Assembly: GCF_000011245.1 (NCBI RefSeq)
Contig: NC_004193.1
Span: 722,501 to 786,500 of the forward strand
DNA: 64,000 bases
Source: Oceanobacillus iheyensis HTE831
Lineage (GTDB): Bacteria; Bacillota; Bacilli; Bacillales; Amphibacillaceae
Direction: 5' to 3'
Of this stretch, positions 15,936 through 25,153 are shown one piece after another (position 1 is the first letter of the stretch; every line of letters starts with the position of its first letter). The notes under the pieces were generated by a model. The model had not been told where the DNA came from and did no database searches. It saw only the letters and a list, made by a program, of their open reading frames with translations. The position numbers and the translations under genes are program-made.

Positions 15936-17396
15936 ATGGAAAGAATTAGTTTTGAATTAGAAAATATTGAATTAACTTATTTAGATAAAGAAATTTTAAA
16001 AATTGACCGTTTAGCCATCCATCAATTTGATCGTATTGGTATTGTCGGAAAGAATGGATCGGGAAAAAGCAGCTTATTAAAGTTACTTGCTGGAAAAATC
16101 AAACCAAATAAAGGCATTGTGCACCAACACGCAAGTTATGCCTATTTCGAACAAATGGAAGCCCCTGATTTACATTTAACCGGAAATGAAGATCCTGCTT
16201 TGCTAGGAAAATTGCATGTTCCCTCTCAATTAGATTCCATAAGTGGAGGGGAGCAAACTCGTTTGAAATTAACACAACTTTTATCAGAGTATCGTGAAGC
16301 TTTATTTATTGATGAGCCAACGACGCATCTAGATCAAGACGGAGTGGCATTTATACAATCTGAACTGGAATATTATTATGGTGCACTAGTATTAGTAAGT
16401 CATGATCGTACTTTACTAGATCAATTAGTATCGACCATTTGGGAAATTCATGATGGCAGTGTTTTTGTTTATGCAGGTAATTATACGGAATACGAAAAAC
16501 AGAAACAGCTTGAGTTCGAGCAACAACAAGAAGCTCATTATCAATATGTAAAGGAAAAGTCTCGTTTAGAAAAAGCTGCTGATCAAAAGCGTTCAAAGGC
16601 AACTAAAATGATGAAAGGTGATAAAGCAAATGTTCGGGCAAAAGAAGGGGTTAATCGGATGTTTGCAACAAAGTCAAAAGATGCTACGCAAAAAGCGATG
16701 CAAAAAAGTGCTAAAGCTATTGAAAAACGAATAGATCAATTAGAGGAAGTTAGAGCTCCTGAATCAAGCAACCCAATAAACTTCTATAAGTCAAAAGCAC
16801 TGGACTTGCACAATAAATTTCCGATTATAGGTGACCAATTAACGTTACAAGCAGGAGATAAAGTCTTATTGGAAGAAGCAAGATTTCAATTTCCGCTTGG
16901 TGAAAATATAGCAATTACCGGTGGGAATGGAGTAGGAAAAAGTTCATTACTTCAGCACATTGTACAACGCGGGCATGCTTTGGACATTTCGCCTAAAGTT
17001 ACATTTGGCTATTTTCAACAGCTAGGTTATCAGAGAGAGATTAATGAGACTGTGCTGGAATTTTTGCAAAAACGAACAGAATATGAGGAAGGATTTTTAA
17101 GAAGTGTACTTCATTCTATGTATTTCTCTGGAAATGACTTAAGAAAAAAGTTGAATCAACTAAGTGGAGGAGAATCAATACGACTCCAATTAAGCTATTT
17201 ATTTCTAGGGAAATTTCATATTTTAATACTGGATGAACCAACAAATTTCTTAGATATTCCTACCATCCAGGCTCTTGAGAATTTCTTTCATGCATACCCT
17301 GGGACGATTGTATTTGTTTCGCATGACCAAACATTTATTAATCAGGTTGCAACTAAGCAATTTGTGATTCAAAACAAGAAGTTATATGAAGTATAA
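15936..17396 (+). CDS. ABC-F type ribosomal protection ATPase (Msr/Vga-like)
   Basis: A 486-residue cytosolic ABC-F protein with two ATPase domains and no membrane segment. Domain 1 has Walker A GKNGSGKS (38-45), signature SGGEQ (103-107) and Walker B LFIDEP; domain 2 has GGNGVGKS, LSGGES and ILDEPTNFLD. A charged linker rich in Lys and Gln (about 190-270) would reach into the ribosome. Length and sequence resemble Msr(A)/Vga rather than housekeeping EttA-like members, so antibiotic displacement from the ribosome (macrolide, lincosamide, streptogramin or pleuromutilin) is the likely job. CGGAGG lies 9 nt before the ATG. The leader described above probably makes it drug-inducible. Confidence 0.88.
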   Translation: MERISFELENIELTYLDKEILKIDRLAIHQFDRIGIVGKNGSGKSSLLKLLAGKIKPNKGIVHQHASYAYFEQMEAPDLHLTGNEDPALLGKLHVPSQLDSISGGEQTRLKLTQLLSEYREALFIDEPTTHLDQDGVAFIQSELEYYYGALVLVSHDRTLLDQLVSTIWEIHDGSVFVYAGNYTEYEKQKQLEFEQQQEAHYQYVKEKSRLEKAADQKRSKATKMMKGDKANVRAKEGVNRMFATKSKDATQKAMQKSAKAIEKRIDQLEEVRAPESSNPINFYKSKALDLHNKFPIIGDQLTLQAGDKVLLEEARFQFPLGENIAITGGNGVGKSSLLQHIVQRGHALDISPKVTFGYFQQLGYQREINETVLEFLQKRTEYEEGFLRSVLHSMYFSGNDLRKKLNQLSGGESIRLQLSYLFLGKFHILILDEPTNFLDIPTIQALENFFHAYPGTIVFVSHDQTFINQVATKQFVIQNKKLYEV

Positions 17397-17590
17397 TAGA
17401 AACTAAAATGCGATAGGTTGAAATTTATGAAAATTATACTCCAAAATAATTTTTCAACCAAGACAGAGCTTTATATGATGAAAATAGTTAACCGATTGTT
17501 GTTCAACAAGTGTGAATCGCTTAAACGTATCATTTATGAAATTGAACAAGATATAGAAGCAACAAATAACCGAAAAGTTTAAACGTACCC

Positions 17591-17766
17591 CACAAAGAGG
17601 CTGCGACATAACAAAAAATTTGGTCAAAAGACGGATGAAAGCCAGAATATGGCGTAAGAAATATACGGAGATTCTTTTGAAATTGTATATTTCTAAAAGC
17701 GAGTTTCAAAAGCAAATCATCCAGATTTATCTTTTGCATGAATAATTATGTTCCGGTCTCTTTGTG
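17591..17766. repeat. 176-bp inverted-repeat element
   Basis: The ends CACAAAGAGGCTGCGACATAA and TTATGTTCCGGTCTCTTTGTG are imperfect inverted copies (16 of 21 match). The word GAGGCTG.GACATAA is a known kind of intergenic repeat end in Firmicutes. No transposase is inside, so it resembles a non-autonomous element or long-stem RNA repeat. Confidence 0.6.
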
Positions 17767-17796
17767 CTTTTGGTAATGGCTAGATTTAAGCTTTAA

Positions 17797-17898
17797 GGAG
17801 ATAAAGGAAAACTGTCCTTCTCTGGGGAGGGCTACTCCTATGAGCTGAAAATGCCGTATGGAAGAGGAACAATAGAATGGGAATGGGATACGACATAA
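17797..17898 (+). pseudogene. Possible gene remnant
   Basis: After a stop at 17794 the frame reads about 32 codons, including SGEGYSYELKMPYGRGTIEW, and then stops. It looks like the protein-like C-terminus of a lost secreted protein, but has no start or ribosome site. The rest of 17397-18056, outside the inverted-repeat element, shows no gene. Confidence 0.3.
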
Positions 17899-18056
17899 AA
17901 GAGAAAGCATAAGCGAATTTTTTGGATAAGTTAGCGCTGGGGGGTCGATTTAGTAAAGCAGTTTAAAGTAGAAAAACATTCTATTTAGTATCCACTTTTT
18001 GGATAGCCATGAAATTGGAAAACACAACAAGAATTACACCATGAGGAGAGAAGCAT

Positions 18057-18500
18057 ATGAAAAAATGGATAATCGGAATTATGATAGTGTTAACTATAGG
18101 GATTGTAATGGTTAAAGTGAATACTCCTGAGGCAACGTTTGCACACGTTTTACCGGACGGATTGAATGATTCAACAGAAATAAATGAAATTACGATTTAT
18201 GAGATTAAACCCTCTGGAGAGCCACGTGAAATTGTTCTATCTGATAAACAAAATATTAATAAATTACTCCAGGCATCAAAAAATATGAAATTGAAAAAGA
18301 CAGATGAATTTACCCATAGCGGTTATCTACTTCTATTAAGTGATGAAGATCAAACTTATACGATTACAGTAAATGATGAAGGAATCTTGGATATGGATAC
18401 ACATGATAATCATTATGCAATTAAAGGGGAAAATGACTTATTAAAAATAATTAACTCCTTTGACGATAAATGGAAGCCAGTACAAGAAGAAAAATTATAA
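18057..18500 (+). CDS. Small exported protein of unknown function
   Basis: A 147-residue protein with a basic N-terminus and one hydrophobic helix (residues 4-20) acting as signal or anchor; the rest is hydrophilic and acidic with no cysteine. GAGGAGAG lies before the ATG. The body looks like a small secreted beta-rich domain (EITIYEIKPSGEPREIVL, then YTITVNDEGILDM) of the kind found in Bacillus small exported proteins. I do not recognise a family. It stands alone between the inverted-repeat element and pabA. Confidence 0.65.
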   Translation: MKKWIIGIMIVLTIGIVMVKVNTPEATFAHVLPDGLNDSTEINEITIYEIKPSGEPREIVLSDKQNINKLLQASKNMKLKKTDEFTHSGYLLLLSDEDQTYTITVNDEGILDMDTHDNHYAIKGENDLLKIINSFDDKWKPVQEEKL

Positions 18501-18628
18501 AGTAAGTCAAAACGTAAATACTAACATCAATAGAGAGATTCTCTTTCGTAATCTTATTTATAACTGTTAAACTGCAGTCTATGCTATAGTTAAAATGAAA
18601 TTTGAGATGGAAGCAATAGGAGAAAAAA

Positions 18629-19243
18629 ATGCTATTAATTATAGATAACTACGATTCTTTTACATATAACCTTGTACATTATTTGGAGAAACTTTCGATT
18701 GAGTTAATGGTAATTAAAAATGACCAAATTACTATTAAGGAAATCGCTGAGTTAGATCCTGATTATATATTATTATCACCGGGACCGCATAATCCGGATC
18801 AAGCAGGGATTACCTTAGACGTGATTACGTTTTTTCATGATAAAATACCAATTTTAGGAGTTTGTCTTGGACATCAGGCAATTGGACAAGCATTTGGTGC
18901 GAATATTATAAAAACCACCCCAATGCATGGAAAACGGTCAACTATATCTCATGATGTTAAAACGGTATTTAAGGACATACCCTCTCCTTATTTAGTAACA
19001 CGGTATCACTCATTAGTGATTGAACGAACTTCATTACCCGAAGAGTTAGTGATTACATCTGTATCAGAAGACGGAGAGATAATGGGAGTTCGACATACCA
19101 CATTCCCAATAGAGGGTGTGCAATTTCATCCAGAGTCTATTTGGACAGAATATGGTGAAATATTACTTCATAATTTCCTTACTCATTATGCTAATTACAA
19201 GGAGCGCAGAAACGATGCAACAAGAAGGAAAATTGATATTTGA
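18629..19243 (+). CDS. pabA: Aminodeoxychorismate/anthranilate synthase glutamine amidotransferase subunit
   Basis: Class I glutamine amidotransferase (204 residues) that releases ammonia from glutamine for its synthase partner. The N-terminal MLLIIDNYDSFTYNLV motif is diagnostic, Cys79 in GVCLGHQAIG is the nucleophile, and FHPES supplies the His and Glu of the triad. Its 3' end overlaps the pabB start by 29 bp, so the pair is translationally coupled. In many Bacillaceae this subunit serves both folate and tryptophan synthesis; here the partner is pabB. Confidence 0.92.
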   Translation: MLLIIDNYDSFTYNLVHYLEKLSIELMVIKNDQITIKEIAELDPDYILLSPGPHNPDQAGITLDVITFFHDKIPILGVCLGHQAIGQAFGANIIKTTPMHGKRSTISHDVKTVFKDIPSPYLVTRYHSLVIERTSLPEELVITSVSEDGEIMGVRHTTFPIEGVQFHPESIWTEYGEILLHNFLTHYANYKERRNDATRRKIDI

Positions 19244-20972
19244 TTTTGCATTTGATGAACAGAAAAAGAAAAGATTAGTTTTTTCAGATCCCGTTGATAT
19301 GATTGTCGCTAATGCGAAATCTGAAGTAATCTTTGCTATGGAAAAAATCGAAGCCTATATACATCAAGGATATTATGCAGGTGGGTATATCTCTTATGAA
19401 GCAGGAGAAGGTTTTGATGCTAATCTGAAAACATCGGATGACTTTGAGCTTCCGTTAATTATGATGGGGATCTATAAAGAACCTTTAAATATAGTAGATG
19501 AACTGGAGTACCCGCGATTATCCCAGCGATTCGATTGGGAGATGTCTACTTCTAAAGAAAAATATCTAAAACAAGTATCATCTATCAAAAACTCTATAGC
19601 ACAAGGTGATACATATCAAGTTAACTATACCGTACGTTTACATTCAGGTGATGAGGTTAGTGATCATGATATATATGAAAAATTAAGTAAAGCTCAACAA
19701 GCAAATTATTGCGCTCACTTACAGCTAGGTAGATATAGTATTGTATCAGCATCTCCAGAGTTGTTTTTTCAATTAAAGAATGGAAAGTTACTAACGAAAC
19801 CAATGAAAGGTACAATGAAACGTGGCAAAACTGCTGAAGAGGATATTCGGAATAAGCAATTACTAACGGAATCGGTAAAAGATCAAGCTGAAAATTTAAT
19901 GATTGTAGATTTATTACGAAACGATATCTCTAAAATTGCTAAAAAAGGTACTGTAACTGTACCAAAACTATTTAATATTGAGAGTTATCCTACTGTATTT
20001 CAAATGACATCTACAGTTACTGCAGAAATTGAAGAAAACATCCGGATAATAGATATATTTAAAGCATTATTTCCATGTGGGTCGATAACAGGTGCGCCAA
20101 AGCAAAGTACAATGCAAATTATTCAAAAACTTGAAAACACCCCGAGAGAAGTTTATTGCGGAAGTATTGGATATATTACACCGAATCAAGAGGCGCTTTT
20201 TAATGTAGCGATACGTACTGCAGTGATTGATACGGAACAAAACACAATTTCTTACGGTGTTGGTGGAGGTATTACTTGGGACTCTGTTCCAGAGGCTGAA
20301 TATGAAGAGGCTTGGGCGAAGGCAGAAATACTCAAATCTTTAAATGAGACAGATATTGAGTTGCTAGAGACAATGAAATATGAGAATGGGAACTTTTATT
20401 TAATAAGTAATCACTTAAATCGATTAAAAAAATCCGCTGAATATTTTAACTACTCCCTATCTATAAAAGAAATAAAACAAAAATTATATGAGTATGCGGA
20501 AGAAAACTTTAATCAACATCAAGTGTATAGAGTTCGATTATTAGTCAATAAACGCGGAGAAATTAAAATTAATTCCACACCTATTTCATTGATAAATGAA
20601 AAAACAAATTACCGATTTCAACTTGCTGTAAGTCCAATAGATAAGAATAACCCATATTACTATCATAAGACGACCTTTCGTAAGATGTATGAAAAATTTC
20701 GAGAAGAATTAGGAAATGCGTTTGATATTTTACTCTGGAATGATAAAGAAGAGTTAACGGAATTTACAATGGGAAATCTTGTTGTAAAAGTGGAAGAAGA
20801 ATATTGGACTCCTCCCGTAAAGTCTGGATTACTTGCTGGCACTTTTCGTCAACAACTAATTGAACAGAAGAAAATAAAGGAAAGAATCATATCTAAGTCG
20901 GAATTAGAAAGTGTTGACGAAGTTTGGTTTATAAATAGTGTACGAGGTTGGGTGCAGATGTTTCAACAGTAA
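19215..20972 (+). CDS. pabB: Aminodeoxychorismate synthase component I fused to aminodeoxychorismate lyase
   Basis: A 585-residue fusion. Residues 1 to about 370 are the chorismate-binding domain, with KPMKGTMKRG, MIVDLLRNDISKI and PCGSITGAPK. The rest is a class IV PLP enzyme of PabC type, whose likely PLP lysine is in HKTTFRK. Together with PabA it would take chorismate all the way to 4-aminobenzoate for folate. The frame is open further upstream, but I start at ATG 19215 because AAGGAG precedes it and the earlier part is a shadow of pabA. Split pabB and pabC genes are the Bacillus subtilis arrangement, so the fusion is notable. Confidence 0.92.
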   Translation: MQQEGKLIFDFAFDEQKKKRLVFSDPVDMIVANAKSEVIFAMEKIEAYIHQGYYAGGYISYEAGEGFDANLKTSDDFELPLIMMGIYKEPLNIVDELEYPRLSQRFDWEMSTSKEKYLKQVSSIKNSIAQGDTYQVNYTVRLHSGDEVSDHDIYEKLSKAQQANYCAHLQLGRYSIVSASPELFFQLKNGKLLTKPMKGTMKRGKTAEEDIRNKQLLTESVKDQAENLMIVDLLRNDISKIAKKGTVTVPKLFNIESYPTVFQMTSTVTAEIEENIRIIDIFKALFPCGSITGAPKQSTMQIIQKLENTPREVYCGSIGYITPNQEALFNVAIRTAVIDTEQNTISYGVGGGITWDSVPEAEYEEAWAKAEILKSLNETDIELLETMKYENGNFYLISNHLNRLKKSAEYFNYSLSIKEIKQKLYEYAEENFNQHQVYRVRLLVNKRGEIKINSTPISLINEKTNYRFQLAVSPIDKNNPYYYHKTTFRKMYEKFREELGNAFDILLWNDKEELTEFTMGNLVVKVEEEYWTPPVKSGLLAGTFRQQLIEQKKIKERIISKSELESVDEVWFINSVRGWVQMFQQ

Positions 20973-21037
20973 AAATTCGGGTACACTACTCATAGGTCTT
21001 GAAGGATTACCTTTAATAATGAAAGGATGAGTTAAAC

Positions 21038-21550
21038 ATGAGTAAACACATTGCAGTATTAGTTACAGATATGGTGGAAGAAATCGAATTAACTGATCCA
21101 GTTAAAGCTTATAAAGAAGCAGGCCATACGGTAGACATTATTAGTAATGAAGGAAATAAAACGATTAATGGTAAAAATGGAGATAAAATTGAAGCAGACA
21201 AAGGTATTAACGATGTAGACCCATCTGCTTATGACGCATTATTAGTACCAGGTGGATTCTCTCCAGACTTACTTCGCATTGATCCGAAAAATGGAGAATT
21301 TGCAAAAGCATTTATGAAAGACAATAAACCAGTGTTCGCGATTTGTCACGGTCCTCAATTCTTAGTGGAAACGGACTTGCTCAAAGGTAAAACATTAACT
21401 AGCTTTGTTTCTGTGAGAAAAGACCTTGAAAACGCAGGTGCCACAGTTAAAGATGAAGAAGTAGTCGTAGATGGTAATCTTGTAACAAGCAGAACACCGG
21501 ATGATTTACCAGCATTCAACCGCGAATCACTAAAATTGCTTGAAAAATAA
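21038..21550 (+). CDS. DJ-1/PfpI family protein
   Basis: A 170-residue class I glutamine amidotransferase-like protein of the PfpI/YfkM group, thought to act in protein or nucleotide deglycation or general stress. The nucleophile elbow AICHGPQFL carries Cys103, with His104 next to it, and the conserved acidic patch VEEIELTDP lies near residues 13-21. GAAAGGATGAG precedes the ATG. It is monocistronic with a strong terminator. The exact reaction (protease, glyoxalase or deglycase) is disputed for this family. Confidence 0.9.
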   Translation: MSKHIAVLVTDMVEEIELTDPVKAYKEAGHTVDIISNEGNKTINGKNGDKIEADKGINDVDPSAYDALLVPGGFSPDLLRIDPKNGEFAKAFMKDNKPVFAICHGPQFLVETDLLKGKTLTSFVSVRKDLENAGATVKDEEVVVDGNLVTSRTPDDLPAFNRESLKLLEK

Positions 21551-21564
21551 ACTTCAATAACAGG

Positions 21565-21600
21565 AAAAGGGGCTGGTAACATCCACCCCTTTTTCTTTTT
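21565..21600. terminator. Terminator between convergent genes
   Basis: AAAAGGGG pairs with CCCCTTTT, strengthened by an inner TGG/CCA, followed by TTTTTCTTTTT on the plus strand. It also lies past the end of the opposing BCCT gene. Confidence 0.85.
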
Positions 21601-21625
21601 GGTCATTTATTGCCCGATTGTTACT

Positions 21626-23221
21626 TTATTTATTTTTTTCTTTACGATTCTGATCTCTGTCCACATCAACGATGATGGCAGAACTTGATTTAGATTGTTT
21701 TGTTTGGTTTAAATCATTTGTCGAAGCTCGCATGAACGACCAAGCTAACAGTATCATGATAAATATGACAGGAAAACCAGCAACAATACTGGCGGTTTGT
21801 AGTGTTTCAAGTCCGCCAATAAACATAAGTGTCATAGGTAAAATCATTAACGTGAATGCCCAGAACAAACGATGCCATCTTAATGGCTCACCTTTTGTTA
21901 CTTGTTTTTGTGCTACAGCAGCAAGAATATAAGAGGCTGAGTCAAATGTTGTAGCTAAGAAAACAATTGCTAGAACAGTAAATATTGGGATTACTAACCA
22001 AGCTAGTGGCAATTGATCAAGGATAGCAATAATCGTTGCTGGTGCACTATATTCATTAATGTAACCAATAACGTCGAATGATCCGGAAAGCTGTAGGTAT
22101 AAGCCATAATTACCAAGAATTCCAAAGAACAATACACAACCTAACGTTCCATAAATTAATGTCCCGAGAATCATCTCTTTAATGGTTCTACCACGAGAAA
22201 TTCTCGCTACGAATAAACCGACAAATGGAGCGTAAACAAGCCACCAGGCCCAGTAAAAGACGGTCCAACTTTCAGGGAAATTAGTACCTTCAACTCCTGG
22301 GACATTTGCTTTTGGTTCTAGCCATGTAGCCATAGAGAAGAAGTTATTAACGATTACTCCTAAGCTTGTAAATGTCATTTCACTAAGGAAAAGCGTCGGT
22401 CCAAAAATAAACACAAAAGCGAGAATGAAAATAGCTAGCCACAAGTTTAAGTCACTTAGTCTTTTGATTCCTTTATTAATCCCTGAAAACGAACTAATTG
22501 CAAAAATAACGGTACATATAATCATGATAATTGCTTGTAAAGGAAGGGTTACAGGAATTCCCGTTAAATGATTAATTCCTTCTGCAATCATTGGCGTACC
22601 TAAGGCTAGCGTCGTTCCAGCACCGCCTAGAAGACCGAAGATAAATAAAATATCAATAATTACCCCTAGAGGGCCGTCAGCATATTTACCAATTACAGGT
22701 CTTGAAGCTTCACTAATTTTCAATACAGGTTTTTTACGAACATAATAGAAATATGCGATAGGTAAAGCGGGTAATGTGTATAATGCCCAGGCTATTGGTC
22801 CCCAGTGGAAAATACCATAGGATGCCGCCCAATTGATTGCTTCTTCTGATTCGGGAGTAATTCCAAATGGTGGGCCCTGATAATAGAATGCCCACTCAAT
22901 CATTGCCCAGTAAAGAATACTAGAACCTATACCTGCAGAGAAAAGCATCGCTGCCCAGGAAAAGGTACCAAACTCTTTTTTTACGTCTCTTCCACCTAGT
23001 TTAATCCTGCCATTTCTACTGAAAGCAACGAATAAGATAAATATCAAAGCACTCAATCCTAAGATGAGATACAAGATACCAAAGTTACCTGTTACAAATC
23101 GGTTTGCAGAATTTATTACTTCTGAGCCAGCTTTCGGAAATAAAATTAACGGAATTACCACAGTGAGTAATATAAGTAATGCTCCTATAAATGTTGGCCA
23201 ATCTATTAAACGTTTGTTCAT
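21626..23221 (-). CDS. BCCT family transporter (betaine/carnitine/choline type)
   Basis: A 12-helix secondary transporter of about 531 residues, moving quaternary amines such as glycine betaine. The family signature YWAWWLVYAPFVGLFVARIS is well kept. The helix 3 segment, which in Na+-coupled BetP-like members reads GMGIG, is here AGIGSSILYW (residues 97-106), so the usual sodium-site glycine motif is altered. Two ATGs stand in tandem; I favour the second, 6 nt after GAGG. It shares a terminator with the DJ-1 gene. Substrate and coupling ion are open; osmoprotection is the default expectation. Confidence 0.9.
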   Translation of the reverse strand: MNKRLIDWPTFIGALLILLTVVIPLILFPKAGSEVINSANRFVTGNFGILYLILGLSALIFILFVAFSRNGRIKLGGRDVKKEFGTFSWAAMLFSAGIGSSILYWAMIEWAFYYQGPPFGITPESEEAINWAASYGIFHWGPIAWALYTLPALPIAYFYYVRKKPVLKISEASRPVIGKYADGPLGVIIDILFIFGLLGGAGTTLALGTPMIAEGINHLTGIPVTLPLQAIIMIICTVIFAISSFSGINKGIKRLSDLNLWLAIFILAFVFIFGPTLFLSEMTFTSLGVIVNNFFSMATWLEPKANVPGVEGTNFPESWTVFYWAWWLVYAPFVGLFVARISRGRTIKEMILGTLIYGTLGCVLFFGILGNYGLYLQLSGSFDVIGYINEYSAPATIIAILDQLPLAWLVIPIFTVLAIVFLATTFDSASYILAAVAQKQVTKGEPLRWHRLFWAFTLMILPMTLMFIGGLETLQTASIVAGFPVIFIMILLAWSFMRASTNDLNQTKQSKSSSAIIVDVDRDQNRKEKNK

Positions 23222-23224
23222 CAT

Positions 23225-23752
23225 TTACCTCGTTTCTATGGTTTCATTATTTTTCTTTTACTCGACACACATCATCCACTGATTTGTGCTTCACTAAATT
23301 ACAAAACATTATTTACGATACCAAAAAGCAAATTTTTTAACAAATGGCAAAAATAAGGGTAATTACAGCTGAATCGAAAAATGTCATTATTTGTCGGAAT
23401 ATATATGGGTATTTCCTAATATTTCTTTTAAAAGCTTTAATTTGCTAATATTTTCAAGAAAAATTATTGATTAGGCTTACATTAGAGATTAAATAGAAGC
23501 GGATTTTTTATAGCCATTTTCTTTTTTTGTTAGTTTTGATACAAATTCCGATTTTTATGAGTCAAATTATTTTTATTTTGTATTAATATCAATGGAAGTG
23601 GAAGTATTTGGGTTCTCATAGTAAAAACGGGATACCTAGTTATAAATTAGAAAATTATCACATGTTAAAACGTTCCATATATTTTATTTTTCCGTTATGC
23701 TAGATACAGATGCTTATCTGAAGATCATAAAAATAGTAAATAGGAGGTTTGC
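23225..23752. other. Divergent intergenic region, about 530 bp
   Basis: Very AT-rich. It must carry divergent promoters for the BCCT and M20 genes. I see no repeat, RNA motif or clear operator. Confidence 0.4.
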
Positions 23753-24973
23753 ATGATGAAAAAGGTGTTTGAATGTTTGATGGAAAAGCAAGAAATAAAA
23801 CAAACATTAGAATTTATTCATCAAGATGAGAACCAAACATTAAAGGAGCAAATTCAATTAACGGAAATACCAGCACCTCCTTTTAAAGAACAAGAACGGG
23901 CTGTACAATTTCAAGAAATGTTAATTCAATATGGACTTGAACATGTACATATCGATGAAGAAGGAAATGTTTTTGGGATAAGAAAAGGGGCAGGTAATGG
24001 CCCAAAACTAGTGATTTCTGCACATTTAGATACAGTATTCCCTGAAGGTACAGATACGACTGTAAGTGAAAAAGAAGGTAAATACTTCGCTCCAGGAATC
24101 GGCGATGATACAAGAGGACTGGCTGAAGTACTTTCGCTTGTTAGAGCATTAACTCAAAGTAATGTAGATACAGTTGGAGATATTATAATTGGCGGGACAG
24201 TTGGTGAAGAAGGAGCAGGAGATTTAAGAGGAATAAAAGCATACTTTGATAAAAATAATGCAGATGGATATATTTCTATTGATGGACCGAATATGGATGT
24301 GATTACGTATCTTGGAACAGGTAGTTATCGCTACACGATTACGTATACAGGTCCCGGAGGTCATAGTTTTGCAGACTTTGGAAATCCAAGTGCGACACAT
24401 GCTCTAGGTAGAGCGATTGCAGAAATATCAAATATCGAAACGACATCTGATCCGAAAACAACCTTTTCTGTAGGTCCAATCACTGGTGGTTCTTCTGTAA
24501 ATGCAATATCGGAAACAGCTTCTATGCAAGTTGATTTACGTTCCAATTCTAAAATAGAACTTGATCGCTTAGACGAAAAGTTCCAAGAAGTTGTAAAAGA
24601 GGCTTGTGAAGCCGAAAATCGTCGTTGGGATAGCAATGCATTAACATTAGATATACATCGATTTGGCAATAGACCCCCTGCTAAACAAAGTGAAGATCTA
24701 CCGATTGTTAGTGCCCTGCAAGAGGCAATTGCTGCTGTAGGAGAATCACCAGTCTTAGCTGGACCCAGTAGTACAGATGCTAATTATCCAATGAGTTTAG
24801 GAATTCCTTCGATTACTTCTGGTACTGGTGGACAAGCTGGTGGGGCACATACATTACAGGAATGGTATAACCCTAAAGATGGCTATTTAGCAGTACAGAA
24901 AAATTTCTTACTTATTCTTGGACTTGTAGGTATTAAAGATGAAATCCAACCCATTTTAACAATACGTTCATAA
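23753..24973 (+). CDS. M20 family metallopeptidase (PepT-like)
   Basis: A zinc-dependent exopeptidase of 406 residues, cytosolic, of the PepT/PepT2 branch of family M20. Visible parts are the first metal ligand in ISAHLDTVFPEG, the bridging Asp in GIGDDTRGLA, the catalytic Glu pair in GTVGEEGAGDLRG, and the dimerisation insert beginning YTGPGGHSFADF. AGGAGG lies 5 nt before the first of two tandem ATGs. The likely role is tripeptide or modified-peptide hydrolysis. The next terminator isolates it from the siderophore operon. Confidence 0.9.
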   Translation: MMKKVFECLMEKQEIKQTLEFIHQDENQTLKEQIQLTEIPAPPFKEQERAVQFQEMLIQYGLEHVHIDEEGNVFGIRKGAGNGPKLVISAHLDTVFPEGTDTTVSEKEGKYFAPGIGDDTRGLAEVLSLVRALTQSNVDTVGDIIIGGTVGEEGAGDLRGIKAYFDKNNADGYISIDGPNMDVITYLGTGSYRYTITYTGPGGHSFADFGNPSATHALGRAIAEISNIETTSDPKTTFSVGPITGGSSVNAISETASMQVDLRSNSKIELDRLDEKFQEVVKEACEAENRRWDSNALTLDIHRFGNRPPAKQSEDLPIVSALQEAIAAVGESPVLAGPSSTDANYPMSLGIPSITSGTGGQAGGAHTLQEWYNPKDGYLAVQKNFLLILGLVGIKDEIQPILTIRS

Positions 24974-25030
24974 GTCAATTTAGTAACTAAGATAGTTGGT
25001 ATAATATCCGAATAAATTCTTCAACTAGTT

Positions 25031-25075
25031 AAAATCCCCGTTTTAATCTTATTCAGATTAAAACGGGGATTTTAT
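25031..25075. terminator. Bidirectional terminator
   Basis: A perfect 19-bp stem (25031-25049 with 25055-25073) and 5-nt loop; A-tract and T-tract flank it, so it can stop both the M20 gene and the opposing siderophore operon. Confidence 0.92.
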
Positions 25076-25153
25076 TATCTATTCAACTAACTTTAAGAGG
25101 GAAAAGAACTATATTTCTCTTTAAACGAATAGTACTAGATGAATTGAAGTAGG

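Noticed and set aside
17530..17739. Minus-strand open frame of 69 codons
   Set aside because: Lies almost wholly inside the 176-bp inverted-repeat element, has no ribosome site and no recognisable protein features.
19116..19214. N-terminal extension of pabB
   Set aside because: The stretch is the pabA gene read in another frame; AAGGAG before ATG 19215 and the family N-terminus set the later start.
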